Shown: positions 1-6,554, numbered from the stretch's first letter. The stretch is 7,492 nt of DNA from an uncultured Prevotella sp. (GCA_946055365.1 CAMGFM010000061.1:1-7492); one strand, 5' to 3'. The notes: generated by a model from the sequence alone, not told the origin. Numbers and translations: made by a program.

Positions 1-1
1 A

Positions 2-343
2 CTCGACCGTTACAGCGAGCTATGCACGCTCTTTGGCATCTGCATCTACCTGCTCGACACCGGCTGGAGGTGGGCAGGCATAGTCACATTCACCGCCATG
101 GTAGGCTCTGTCATGGTGAGCTATGTGAGGGCAAGGGCAGAGGGACTCGACATAGAGTGCAAGGTGGGACTCATGCAACGCCCCGAGCGCGTGGTCGTCA
201 CCGCCTTGGGCGCAATATTGTGCGGAGTGATGTCAAACGTGTGGGCTCTCGTGGTGCCAATGGCGGTCATAGCCGTGCTTGCCAACATCACCGCCTTCTG
301 GAGAGTGATACACTGCTATAATGTGCTTAACAAGAAAAACTGA
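2..343 (+). CDS. CDP-alcohol phosphatidyltransferase, C-terminal part (phosphatidylinositol-phosphate synthase-like)
   Basis: The 5' end is outside the window. The visible 113 residues start with LDRYSE, which fits the end of the CDP-alcohol phosphotransferase signature DGxxAR(x8)GxxxDxxxD; the Asp of LDRYSE would be the last, catalytic Asp. Hydrophobic segments lie at about residues 8-17, 22-38, 65-80 and 84-100. Between them is a polar stretch with SYVRARAEGL and GLMQRPERVV, typical of the PgsA/phosphatidylinositol-phosphate synthase branch. Such enzymes are inner-membrane proteins that transfer a polar alcohol, here probably inositol phosphate, onto CDP-diacylglycerol and release CMP. The next gene starts 8 bases after the TGA, so the two are almost certainly one operon. 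The substrate is inferred from the RAEGL/MQRPERVV resemblance and the Aur1-like neighbour. Without the N-terminal half, phosphatidylglycerophosphate synthase cannot be formally excluded. Confidence 0.85.
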   Translation, partial: LDRYSELCTLFGICIYLLDTGWRWAGIVTFTAMVGSVMVSYVRARAEGLDIECKVGLMQRPERVVVTALGAILCGVMSNVWALVVPMAVIAVLANITAFWRVIHCYNVLNKKN

Positions 344-351
344 CGGAAAAA

Positions 352-1179
352 GTGTTCAGCATCTACATCATACTGTTCTGGCTCGTGCTTGTGGCACTAA
401 GGCCCACACGCAAGGCGGCTCTCGCACTGCTGCCGTGGCTCGTCTTTGCATGTAGCTATGACGCCATGCGCCTTTATCCCAACTATGAGGTCAACCCAAT
501 AGACGTTAAAGGCATATACGAAGCGGAGAAATCGCTCTTCGGGGTGACCTGCGGCGAGAGCGTGATGATACCAGGCGAATATTTCAACGCCCACCACTGC
601 CCCGCGGCCGACTTCATGGCAGGCGTGTTCTATCTCTGCTGGGTGCCTGTGCCGCTGGCTTTCGGCCTATACCTCTATCTCAAGGGCGACAAAGAGATGT
701 ATCTGAGGTTTTCAATGGCCTTTCTGCTTGTCAATTTGCTCGGCTTCATGGGCTACTACATCCACCCTGCCGCCCCGCCATGGTATGCCATCAACTATGG
801 TTTTGAGCCTTTGCTCGACACACCGGGCAACCTTGCGGGACTGGAACGCTTTGACGCGCTCACAGGACTCAACGTCTTCCACTCCATCTACAGCAAAAAC
901 TCCAACGTCTTTGCCGCCGTGCCGTCGCTCCACGCCGCCTACATGCTCGTGGCTACGGTCTATGCGGCGATGAGCCGCCAGCACACGGCCACGACACTCG
1001 CCTTTGCCTTTATATGCCTCGGCATCTGGTGGACAGCGGTCTACTCCACTCACCACTATATCATTGACGTGCTGCTCGGCATACTGACCACCATGCTCGG
1101 CATTGGCCTACAGGAGATTGCTCTCATGCGCAGCCAACGGCTCAAGACATGGCTGAGGAGATATGTGGAGGCCGTGTGA
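352..1179 (+). CDS. Aur1-like PAP2-superfamily membrane enzyme, probable inositol phosphorylceramide synthase
   Basis: This is a 275-residue polytopic membrane protein with likely helices near residues 2-18, 22-35, 88-110, 117-137, 187-206, 212-231 and 236-256. Three conserved elements place it in the Aur1/PAP2_3 branch: IHPAAPPWY (137-145), AVPSLHAAY (189-197, His194) and STHHYIIDVLLG (232-243, the H-x3-D pair His235/Asp239). The two histidines and the aspartate are the PAP2-type catalytic set. Aur1-type enzymes move a phospho-headgroup from a phospholipid to a sphingoid lipid. Beside a phosphatidylinositol-phosphate synthase-like gene, the likely product is inositol phosphoryl-(dihydro)ceramide, as in the gut Bacteroides inositol-lipid cluster. 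The start is GTG: an in-frame TAA at 328-330 leaves no ATG upstream. The reaction is inferred from motifs and context; a plain lipid phosphatase is the main alternative. Confidence 0.82.
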   Translation: MFSIYIILFWLVLVALRPTRKAALALLPWLVFACSYDAMRLYPNYEVNPIDVKGIYEAEKSLFGVTCGESVMIPGEYFNAHHCPAADFMAGVFYLCWVPVPLAFGLYLYLKGDKEMYLRFSMAFLLVNLLGFMGYYIHPAAPPWYAINYGFEPLLDTPGNLAGLERFDALTGLNVFHSIYSKNSNVFAAVPSLHAAYMLVATVYAAMSRQHTATTLAFAFICLGIWWTAVYSTHHYIIDVLLGILTTMLGIGLQEIALMRSQRLKTWLRRYVEAV

Positions 1180-1286
1180 ACGGCGGCACATAAGCATGTG
1201 AGCGGCGGCACACGCCACACCACACATCAGGCAAAGCCACTGACAACACGTCACGGCGAGTCTGCAAGAACATCAATATGCACCCC

Positions 1287-1351
1287 AAAGGCAGAAAAAA
1301 GCCCCAGACCTACGGACAACCGCCGCGTCTGGGGCTTTTTTCTGCCTTTTT
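1287..1351. terminator. Strong bidirectional rho-independent terminator
   Basis: A perfect 23-bp inverted repeat pairs 1287-1309 with 1327-1349. The core GCCCCAGAC/GTCTGGGGC is flanked on each strand by an internal run of six T, so it can stop transcription both from the Aur1-like gene (+) and from the GIN-domain gene (-). The 17-nt loop contains a small inner hairpin, CGG-ACAA-CCG, at 1313-1322. The 1180-1286 stretch before it has no gene; I see only a short direct repeat CGGCGGCAC at 1181 and 1203. Confidence 0.93.
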
Positions 1352-1426
1352 TACCATTAATGCCATGTGCCAACGCACCTGTCAAGCCACGCTCAAGGCA
1401 GGCTGCAACAGCCATTGCGTTTGCGA

Positions 1427-2242
1427 CTACTGCACATGTAGCTTCTTTGTGTCTATGCTTCCGGCACCCGACACCGACTTGGAGAGACTCTTGAGCGAGC
1501 CTTCCAGCGTTATGTCGCCGGCACCCGAGATATGGCAGTCGGCATGATCACAGTTGACAAATGTCACGTCAATGTCGCCAGCACCAGACACTGACACACG
1601 AGTGTCCCTCACATCGGTGAGATGCAGGTCAGACTCGCCTGCACCGGAAATCTTCACATCCACCTTCTGCGCCTTTATGTCATCGGCTTTCAGCTCTCCC
1701 GCGCCAGAAAGTCCCATCGTGAACGAGTCGCACACCACATTGCCAAACTTCACTTCGCACGCGCCGCTAAGCCCCACATGCAGGTTGTCGGTGTCAAGGA
1801 GTCCCTTTGACTCAAAATCCACCGCACCGCTGAGACTCAACTTCACGAGGTCGGGCGACACAAGCCTTATCTTCAGGTCTACATTACGCATAGACTTCTT
1901 CCTCCAGCCGTCCTTCCATCTCAGGCGCAGCGTCTCTCCGTCGTGTATCACGTCTACGTTGTCGACAAAATCTTTCCCGCCAGTGATTTCAATGCTCGAA
2001 CCGCTGCCTTGAACAAACTCCATATCACACGGCAACGAGCATGACACCTGCGAGTAATAGCCGAGCTTGCGCTTGTCGGTCACCACTCGTGAGTCGCTGC
2101 TGTCGTCATTGCCAAACACGTTCAACTCGATACCTCTGCCGTCTGTCGTCTTCTCCGCATGTGGAGAGCATGAATAAGACATGGCAACAAGCGGCACACA
2201 TAACGCCACTGCCGCAAAATTAGACTTCTTCATAACATTCAT
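1427..2242 (-). CDS. Exported GIN-domain (DUF2807) protein with SGAG repeats
   Basis: The protein has 271 residues. The start MNVMKKS at 2242 was chosen because AAGGAG lies 12 bases upstream and a signal peptide follows at once: positive MKK, a hydrophobic stretch to about residue 21, then SYSC with Cys25. The lipobox is weak (Ser at -3), so it may be a lipoprotein or a secreted or periplasmic protein. From residue 55 on it matches the GIN/DUF2807 family, with seven SGA or SGAG motifs at 138, 159, 179, 199, 219, 239 and 258. This near-20-residue period suggests successive rungs of a right-handed beta-helix. The family is labelled putative adhesin head domain, but its biochemical role is not established. 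The repeat also shows in the DNA as recurring CCGGCACC-like words every 60 bases. The gene stands alone, convergent with the Aur1-like gene. No clear TAnnTTTG promoter was found upstream. Confidence 0.88.
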   Translation of the reverse strand: MNVMKKSNFAAVALCVPLVAMSYSCSPHAEKTTDGRGIELNVFGNDDSSDSRVVTDKRKLGYYSQVSCSLPCDMEFVQGSGSSIEITGGKDFVDNVDVIHDGETLRLRWKDGWRKKSMRNVDLKIRLVSPDLVKLSLSGAVDFESKGLLDTDNLHVGLSGACEVKFGNVVCDSFTMGLSGAGELKADDIKAQKVDVKISGAGESDLHLTDVRDTRVSVSGAGDIDVTFVNCDHADCHISGAGDITLEGSLKSLSKSVSGAGSIDTKKLHVQ

Positions 2243-2421
2243 TGTTTTTGTCTCCTTGTTTATTACTGTATATATTGCCGTTACACCGCAGCGTGTCACC
2301 ACACCGTCCCGATGTCTACATGTGTTTGACGCAGACACGGGGCGTTTAGTTGCATACTTGCGCAAAAAAAACAGAGGATGAAGACGGCAACACATTTTCA
2401 CGAGTGACACTATGCTTTCGT

Positions 2422-2510
2422 AAAGTGCCGTTTCCGCATTGCCAAGTGCCGCTTTTTGACGCAAAAGTGGCACTTGGCGACATCAAAAGTGCCGTTTCTC
2501 AATGCGGCAA
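2422..2510. repeat. Intergenic dyad flanked by direct repeats
   Basis: The 12-mer AAAGTGCCGTTT occurs at 2422-2433 and again at 2486-2497. Between them is a 16-bp stem pairing 2441-2456 with 2463-2478, with one G-T wobble and a 6-nt loop; its core is GCCAAGTGCC / GGCACTTGGC. CCGCATTGCC at 2434 and AATGCGGCAA at 2501 form a further partial inverted match. The words GCACTTGGC and AAGTGCCGTT recur in the 6304-6480 cluster, suggesting a dispersed intergenic repeat family. The rest of the 2243-2642 gap shows no gene. Confidence 0.75.
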
Positions 2511-2619
2511 CGTGTTCTTTGGTCTATGAGTCAATGCGAGCCACGTGTATAGAGAGACTCTACATAGGCGAGAATGGCTGAAAAGTCAAAAAAAAGAGTG
2601 AGCGCAAGGACAGAAAAAG

Positions 2620-2650
2620 TTGGTCAATACAATCATTTTACTTATCTTTG
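2620..2650 (+). promoter_or_regulatory. Bacteroidetes-type promoter P1 for nrnA
   Basis: The -7 box TATCTTTG (2643-2650) exactly matches the consensus TAnnTTTG. A TTG at 2620-2622 sits 20 bases upstream, a suitable spacing for the weakly conserved -33 element. The surrounding sequence is AT-rich. Transcription would start near 2656 and give a leader of about 155 nt spanning both 65-bp repeat units. Confidence 0.7.
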
Positions 2651-2775
2651 CAGAAGTTAGGCGGCGGCTCGGCAATCAAAGCAAGCTTTATTGCACTCGC
2701 CTTGCACTAACTTTGCAGAAGTTAGGCGGCGGCTCGGCAATTAAAGCAAGCTTTATTGCGCTCGCCTTGCACAAC
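2646..2775 (+). repeat. Two tandem 65-bp promoter-leader units
   Basis: Unit A (2646-2710) and unit B (2711-2775) match at 61 of 65 positions. They differ at 2677/2742 (C/T), 2695/2760 (A/G) and in the last three bases. Each unit starts with CTTTGCAGAAGTTAGGCGGC and contains an imperfect hairpin built on AAAGC-AA-GCTTT, extending to GGCAAT/ATTGC and outer GGCG/CGCC pairs. Unit junctions fall inside the -7 box, so the duplication yields a second promoter. A decayed third box, AACCCTTGCA, follows at 2774-2783. Confidence 0.88.
2708..2715 (+). promoter_or_regulatory. Second -7 box (P2) at the repeat junction
   Basis: TAACTTTG matches TAnnTTTG and lies exactly 65 bases after the P1 box. The TA comes from the last bases of unit A and the CTTTG from the first bases of unit B. 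The -33 side is poor, with TTTA at 2687 or TTG at 2691, so it may be weaker than P1. A start near 2721 would leave a leader of about 90 nt with one hairpin. Confidence 0.5.
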
Positions 2776-2809
2776 CCTTGCACATCTTTTTGACCTATTA
2801 CGACAAGAC

Positions 2810-3853
2810 ATGAACACAGACATTCTATCAAATACGCAACTTGACGCATTAAAAAGTCTCATACAGGAGTCTGCCAACATCATAGTGTGCTGCCACAAGT
2901 CGCCCGACGGCGATGCCTTAGGCTCGTCTCTCGCCTGGGCAGAGTATCTGCGCACGCTGGGCAAGGAGGCCAACGTGATAGTGCCAGACGCATATCCTGA
3001 CTTCCTGCAATGGCTGCCCAACTCCGAGCGCATCATACGCTATGACAAACATGCCGACACCAAGGCCGCCGAACTGTTCAAGAACGCCGACACGGTATTC
3101 TGCCTTGACTTCAACGAGCCGGGACGCACCTACGAAATGCAAGACACGCTCATGCAGTCGGCGGCGCGCAAGGTGATGATTGACCACCACCTCAATCCTG
3201 CAATGGACACGGCACTCACCGTGTCACACCCCGAGATGTCAAGCACGTCCGAACTCATATTCCGCATCATACGCCAGCTGGGAGGATTTGAGGAGATGTC
3301 ACGGCATTGCGCCACTTGCATCTACTGCGGCATGATGACCGACACGGGCGGCTTCACCTACAACTCCAACAACCCCGAGATATTCCACATCATAAGCATG
3401 CTTCTCACCAAGGGCATCGACAAAGACAAGATTTACCGCAACGTCTTCAACAACTACAGCGTGTGGGCGATAAGGCTCAGAGGCTATATCATGAGCCAAA
3501 AGCTCAAGACATTCGCCGACATCAACGCCTGCTACTTCACCATCACACGCAGAGACATGAGAGACTTTCACTTCATAAAGGGCGACGCTGAGGGTCTGGT
3601 GAACGAACCGCTGAAGATAAAGGGCATGAAGCTGTCAATATCCCTGCGCGAAGACGACAGACACAACAACCTGATATGGGTGAGCCTGCGCTCTGTTGAC
3701 GACTTCCCGTGCAACAAGGTGGCGGCAGAGTTTTTCAACGGCGGCGGACACCTCAACGCAAGCGGCGGCAGGCTGTTCTGCACGCTCGCCGAGGCGGAGA
3801 ACACGGTGAGACGCGCCATAGCGCATTATCAGGACTTGTTGAAGAAAACTTAA
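2810..3853 (+). CDS. nrnA: DHH/DHHA1 phosphoesterase, NrnA-type nanoRNase and pAp phosphatase
   Basis: The protein has 347 residues, a usual length for NrnA. The DHH domain shows all its metal-binding motifs in order: HKSPDGDALGSS (29-40; His29, Asp33, Asp35), CLDFNEPGR with Asp100, DHH at 125-127, and MTDTGGF with Asp178. The C-terminal DHHA1 substrate-binding domain ends in FNGGGHLNASGGR (309-321). The family acts in the cytoplasm with Mn2+: it degrades 2-5 nt RNA fragments to mononucleotides and converts pAp, a by-product of sulfur assimilation and acyl-carrier-protein metabolism, to AMP. The ATG at 2810 was preferred over in-frame TTG 2756 because the latter lies within the 65-bp repeat and the family N-terminus fits MNTDILSNTQ. 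There is no Shine-Dalgarno, as is common here. No clear terminator separates it from the next promoter. Confidence 0.93.
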   Translation: MNTDILSNTQLDALKSLIQESANIIVCCHKSPDGDALGSSLAWAEYLRTLGKEANVIVPDAYPDFLQWLPNSERIIRYDKHADTKAAELFKNADTVFCLDFNEPGRTYEMQDTLMQSAARKVMIDHHLNPAMDTALTVSHPEMSSTSELIFRIIRQLGGFEEMSRHCATCIYCGMMTDTGGFTYNSNNPEIFHIISMLLTKGIDKDKIYRNVFNNYSVWAIRLRGYIMSQKLKTFADINACYFTITRRDMRDFHFIKGDAEGLVNEPLKIKGMKLSISLREDDRHNNLIWVSLRSVDDFPCNKVAAEFFNGGGHLNASGGRLFCTLAEAENTVRRAIAHYQDLLKKT

Positions 3854-3892
3854 ATTATCACAAGGCCAAAGCCTGTTTACACATTAATTTAC

Positions 3893-3900
3893 TATCTTTG
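3893..3900 (+). promoter_or_regulatory. -7 promoter box for the lipoprotein-glmM operon
   Basis: TATCTTTG exactly matches the Bacteroidetes -7 consensus within an AT-rich stretch (TTAATTTAC just upstream). No good -33 TTTG is visible at the right distance. The start would be near 3907, leaving a leader of about 80 nt. Within the leader, TGCGTC (3905-3910) could pair with GACGCA (3940-3945). Confidence 0.7.
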
Positions 3901-3988
3901 CACCTGCGTCATGCGCCACGACACACCCGCAAAGGACGGGACGCACGACAGCACCACATTATTTAATATATTACACAACAAGCAGAAA

Positions 3989-4633
3989 ATGAAAAGACTG
4001 AACCTTCTTGCCTTCCTCATGACGGCCGTATTGGCCCTTATGTCATGCAGCGACACGGAGACCTACGCCGAGCGAAAGGAAAAAGAGCGCAACGCCATCA
4101 ACCGATATATCACCAACCAGAAGATAAAGGTGATAAGCGAGTCACAGTTTAAGGAACAAGGCAACACCACAAAGGTCGCAGACAACGAGTTTGTGCTGTT
4201 TGACAATACGGGCGTGTACATGCAGATCATCAGGGAAGGCTGCGGAGAGAAGATAGAAGACGACGGACAGTCGGTGACGGTGCTGTGCCGCTTCAACGAA
4301 TACAATATCAGCGAGTCGGACACCACCCTACAGCTCACCAACATCTCCAGATACACATGGCAGGTGGAGAAAATGACCGTAAAGAACACGTCAGGCACAT
4401 TCGAAGGCTCATTCGTGAGCGGCGAAAGCCTCATGGAGTCAATGTACAGCACCACGGCGGTGCCTGACGGATGGCTCGTGCCGCTGAGATACATCAAGGT
4501 GGGACGACCTGCAAACGCCGACGAGGAGGTGGCAAAGGTGAAACTGATCGTGCCACACTCACAAGGACAGAGCAACGCGGCGCAGAGCGTCTATCCCTGC
4601 GTCTATGAACTGACCTACCAAAGAGGACTATAA
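3989..4633 (+). CDS. DUF4827-type, FKBP-like lipoprotein
   Basis: The protein has 214 residues. MKRLNLLAFLMTAVLALMSC is a lipoprotein signal peptide with the acylated Cys at 20, so it is expected to be anchored in an envelope membrane facing the periplasm or outside. The start at 3989 puts the signal peptide at the N-terminus; an in-frame ATG at 3911 would place it internally and lies too close to the promoter. The body resembles the FKBP fold in layout: VYMQIIREGCGEKIEDDGQSVTV (76-98) like the first strands, VPDGWLVPLRYIKVG (158-172) like the helix and loop, and KVKLIVP followed by YPCVYELTY (183-210) like the last strands. Bacteroidales proteins of this kind are classed as DUF4827 and often sit beside glmM. 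Peptidyl-prolyl isomerase activity is unproven; many FKBP aromatic pocket residues are not evident. It is probably co-transcribed with glmM, 23 bases downstream. Confidence 0.82.
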   Translation: MKRLNLLAFLMTAVLALMSCSDTETYAERKEKERNAINRYITNQKIKVISESQFKEQGNTTKVADNEFVLFDNTGVYMQIIREGCGEKIEDDGQSVTVLCRFNEYNISESDTTLQLTNISRYTWQVEKMTVKNTSGTFEGSFVSGESLMESMYSTTAVPDGWLVPLRYIKVGRPANADEEVAKVKLIVPHSQGQSNAAQSVYPCVYELTYQRGL

Positions 4634-4656
4634 CACACATAACATACCAAACAACT

Positions 4657-6042
4657 ATGACACTCATCAAGTCTATCTCAGGCATCCGCGGCACCATAGG
4701 CGGGCCAACGGGTGACACACTCAACCCTCTTGACATAGTGAAGTTTACCACTGCCTATGCCACATTCATGAAACGCAACGCCAAGACCGAGGGACGCGCC
4801 AAGGTGGTCGTGGGACGCGACGCGCGCATCTCGGGAGACATGGTGCGCAACGTGGTGTGCGGCACTCTCATGGGAATGGGCATTGACGTTATAGACATAG
4901 GACTCGCCACCACACCCACCACGGAGCTTGCCGTGAAGTGGACAGGCGCACTCGGCGGCATCATCATCACCGCAAGCCACAACCCGAGGCAGTGGAACGC
5001 CCTGAAACTGCTCAACGGCGAGGGCGAATTTCTCACCAAGGACGACGGCAACGAGGTGTTAGAAATAGCCGAAAAGGAGGATTTCGAATATGCCGACGTG
5101 GACAACATCGGACAATACGTCAGTGACGACACCTTTGACCGAAAGCACATCAACAGCGTGCTTGGCCTCAAGCTCGCCGATGTGGACGCCATAAAAAAAG
5201 CAGGCTTCAAGGTGTGCGTGGATGCCATCAACAGCGTGGGCGCAGTGATACTGCCAGGACTGCTCGAGGCTCTCGGCGTGGAATATACCATACTGAACAA
5301 GCTGCCCAACGGCGACTTTGCCCATAACCCGGAGCCGCTTGAGAAAAACTTGCAGGACATCATGAACGAGATGAAGAGCGGCAAGTATGACCTGGGCATA
5401 GTCGTGGACCCCGACGTAGACCGTCTGGCGTTCATCTGTGAGGACGGCAGCATGTTTGGAGAGGAATATACTCTCGTGAGCGTGGCCGACTATGTGCTGT
5501 CACACACACCCGGCAACACCGTGAGCAACCTCAGCTCCACACGCGCGCTCAGAGACGTGACCGTAAAGCACGGCGGCTCTTACACGGCATCGGCAGTGGG
5601 AGAGGTGAACGTGACCACAAAGATGAAGGAGACTGGCGCAATAATAGGCGGCGAGGGCAACGGCGGCGTGATATATCCCGAGTCGCACTATGGCAGAGAC
5701 GCACTCGTGGGCATAGCACTGTTCCTTTCATCACTCGCACACAAAGGATGCAAGGCAAGCGAGCTGCGCGCGTCGTTCCCCGAATACTGCATAGCCAAGA
5801 ACCGTATAGACCTGACTCCATCGACAGACATCGACGCCATACTCGACAAGGTGAAGGAGATGTTCAAGGAAGAGACCATCACCGACATTGACGGCGTGAA
5901 GATAGACTTCCCCGACAAGTGGGTGCATCTGCGCAAGTCAAACACCGAGCCTATCATCCGCGTATATAGCGAGGCCGCCACAATGGAAGAGGCCGACGCT
6001 CTTGGCAAAAAGCTGATGGAGGTGGTCTATAACATGCAATAA
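4657..6042 (+). CDS. glmM: Phosphoglucosamine mutase (alpha-D-phosphohexomutase family)
   Basis: The protein is complete at 461 residues, with all four phosphohexomutase landmarks: the phosphoserine loop TASHNP (105-110, Ser107), the Mg2+ loop DPDVDR (251-256), the sugar-recognition loop GEGNGG (332-337) and the phosphate-binding loop RKSNTEPIIRVYSEA (426-440). It also has the N-terminal SISGIRGTIGG and the GRDAR (53-57) motif. It should interconvert glucosamine-6-phosphate and glucosamine-1-phosphate in the cytoplasm, feeding UDP-GlcNAc synthesis for peptidoglycan and LPS. GEGNGG differs from GEMSGH of classical phosphomannomutase/phosphoglucomutase enzymes and from GEQSGH-like proteobacterial GlmM; it is the form usual in Bacteroidetes and archaeal-type enzymes. 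Action on phosphomannose or phosphoglucose cannot be excluded. The gene follows the lipoprotein by 23 bases with an A-rich leader and no Shine-Dalgarno. Confidence 0.93.
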   Translation: MTLIKSISGIRGTIGGPTGDTLNPLDIVKFTTAYATFMKRNAKTEGRAKVVVGRDARISGDMVRNVVCGTLMGMGIDVIDIGLATTPTTELAVKWTGALGGIIITASHNPRQWNALKLLNGEGEFLTKDDGNEVLEIAEKEDFEYADVDNIGQYVSDDTFDRKHINSVLGLKLADVDAIKKAGFKVCVDAINSVGAVILPGLLEALGVEYTILNKLPNGDFAHNPEPLEKNLQDIMNEMKSGKYDLGIVVDPDVDRLAFICEDGSMFGEEYTLVSVADYVLSHTPGNTVSNLSSTRALRDVTVKHGGSYTASAVGEVNVTTKMKETGAIIGGEGNGGVIYPESHYGRDALVGIALFLSSLAHKGCKASELRASFPEYCIAKNRIDLTPSTDIDAILDKVKEMFKEETITDIDGVKIDFPDKWVHLRKSNTEPIIRVYSEAATMEEADALGKKLMEVVYNMQ

Positions 6043-6054
6043 CACTGCCTTTAC

Positions 6055-6078
6055 CGCAAGTGCGCCACCGCATTTGCG
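6055..6078 (+). other. Hairpin just after glmM
   Basis: CGCAAGTGCG (6055-6064) pairs with CGCATTTGCG (6069-6078) across a CCAC loop: a 10-bp stem with one G-T wobble, 12 bases after the stop codon. No T-run follows, so it is more likely a 3' UTR structure or repeat element than a terminator. Confidence 0.5.
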
Positions 6079-6108
6079 CAAGGCTCAAGACCGCCCCACA
6101 ATAAAGAC

Positions 6109-6200
6109 AAGCCCGCTTGTGTTGTATTTCTCCCGCCCGACAACGTATCTACACAATACGTGATGTGCCTCAGAAATGCAAGACAAGCGGGCTTTTTGGC
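6109..6200 (+). terminator. Long terminator of the lipoprotein-glmM operon
   Basis: Positions 6109-6131 pair with 6172-6194 in a 23-bp stem with one mismatch and one wobble. Its base, AAGCCCGCTTGT/ACAAGCGGGCTT, is perfect, and CTTTTTGGCTTTT follows. The 40-nt loop carries its own hairpin, ACGTAT (6143-6148) with ATACGT (6156-6161). On the other strand the T-run is weak, so it works mainly for the + strand. Confidence 0.88.
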
Positions 6201-6303
6201 TTTTCACACACTATAAGTGTAGTGTCAACACCAATAACACTTGTCATGAAACGACCTGACGACACTCTCATGCCACGGGAGGGTCTTTGCAGCTGGCGAA
6301 GAA

Positions 6304-6475
6304 CGGCTCTTTGGCTAACGATGGGCGGCTCTTTGGCAAGCATAAAGAGGCACTTGGCAGACAGCAAAACGCCACTTGGCAGACGAAAAGCGGCTCTTTG
6401 GCAAGCATAAAAAGGCACTTGGCAGACAGCAAAACGCCACATCAACAACCGAAGGGCATGAAGTGCCGTTCATGT
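6304..6475. repeat. Intergenic repeat cluster with a 50-bp direct repeat
   Basis: Copies at 6326-6375 and 6391-6440 match at 49 of 50 positions (G/A at 6347/6412) with a 65-bp period. Three CGGCTCTTTGGC words (6304, 6326, 6391) and three CACTTGGCAGAC words (6351, 6373, 6417) show a finer mosaic, and AAGTGCCGTT follows at 6461. Open frames through it repeat the same DNA in different frames, since 65 is not a multiple of 3, so it does not look coding. The rest of 6201-6550 holds only short dyads such as ACACTA/TAGTGT at 6208-6225. Confidence 0.85.
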
Positions 6476-6554
6476 GCCACGCCTTTTGTCATGACAAAGC
6501 CGCGGCAATGCCTTTCACAAGCCACAAACAAGCCTTGTGCAGAACATAAAGAAA

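Noticed and set aside
2243..2473. N-terminal extension of the GIN-domain protein upstream of 2242
   Set aside because: It would bury the signal peptide and cover intergenic sequence; AAGGAG before 2242 fixes the start.
2646..2775. Tandem 65-bp units as a CRISPR array or attachment site
   Set aside because: There are only two units, no distinct spacers, and the units contain promoter boxes and leader hairpins; no integrase or cas gene is present.
3863..3878. AGGC-CAAA-GCCT hairpin with TTT after nrnA as a terminator
   Set aside because: The stem is only 4 bp and the T-run is three bases, too weak to call; it also merges into the next promoter.
4755..5453. Long antisense open frame opposite glmM
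   Set aside because: It is fully contained in a well-conserved glmM gene, and its residues look like a by-product of GC-biased codon use.
6241..6494. TTGTCATGA at 6241 and 6486 as a 9-bp target-site duplication around an inserted repeat cluster
   Set aside because: A 9-bp match in about 250 bases is not far from chance, the second copy is part of a palindrome, and no terminal inverted repeats or transposase are seen.
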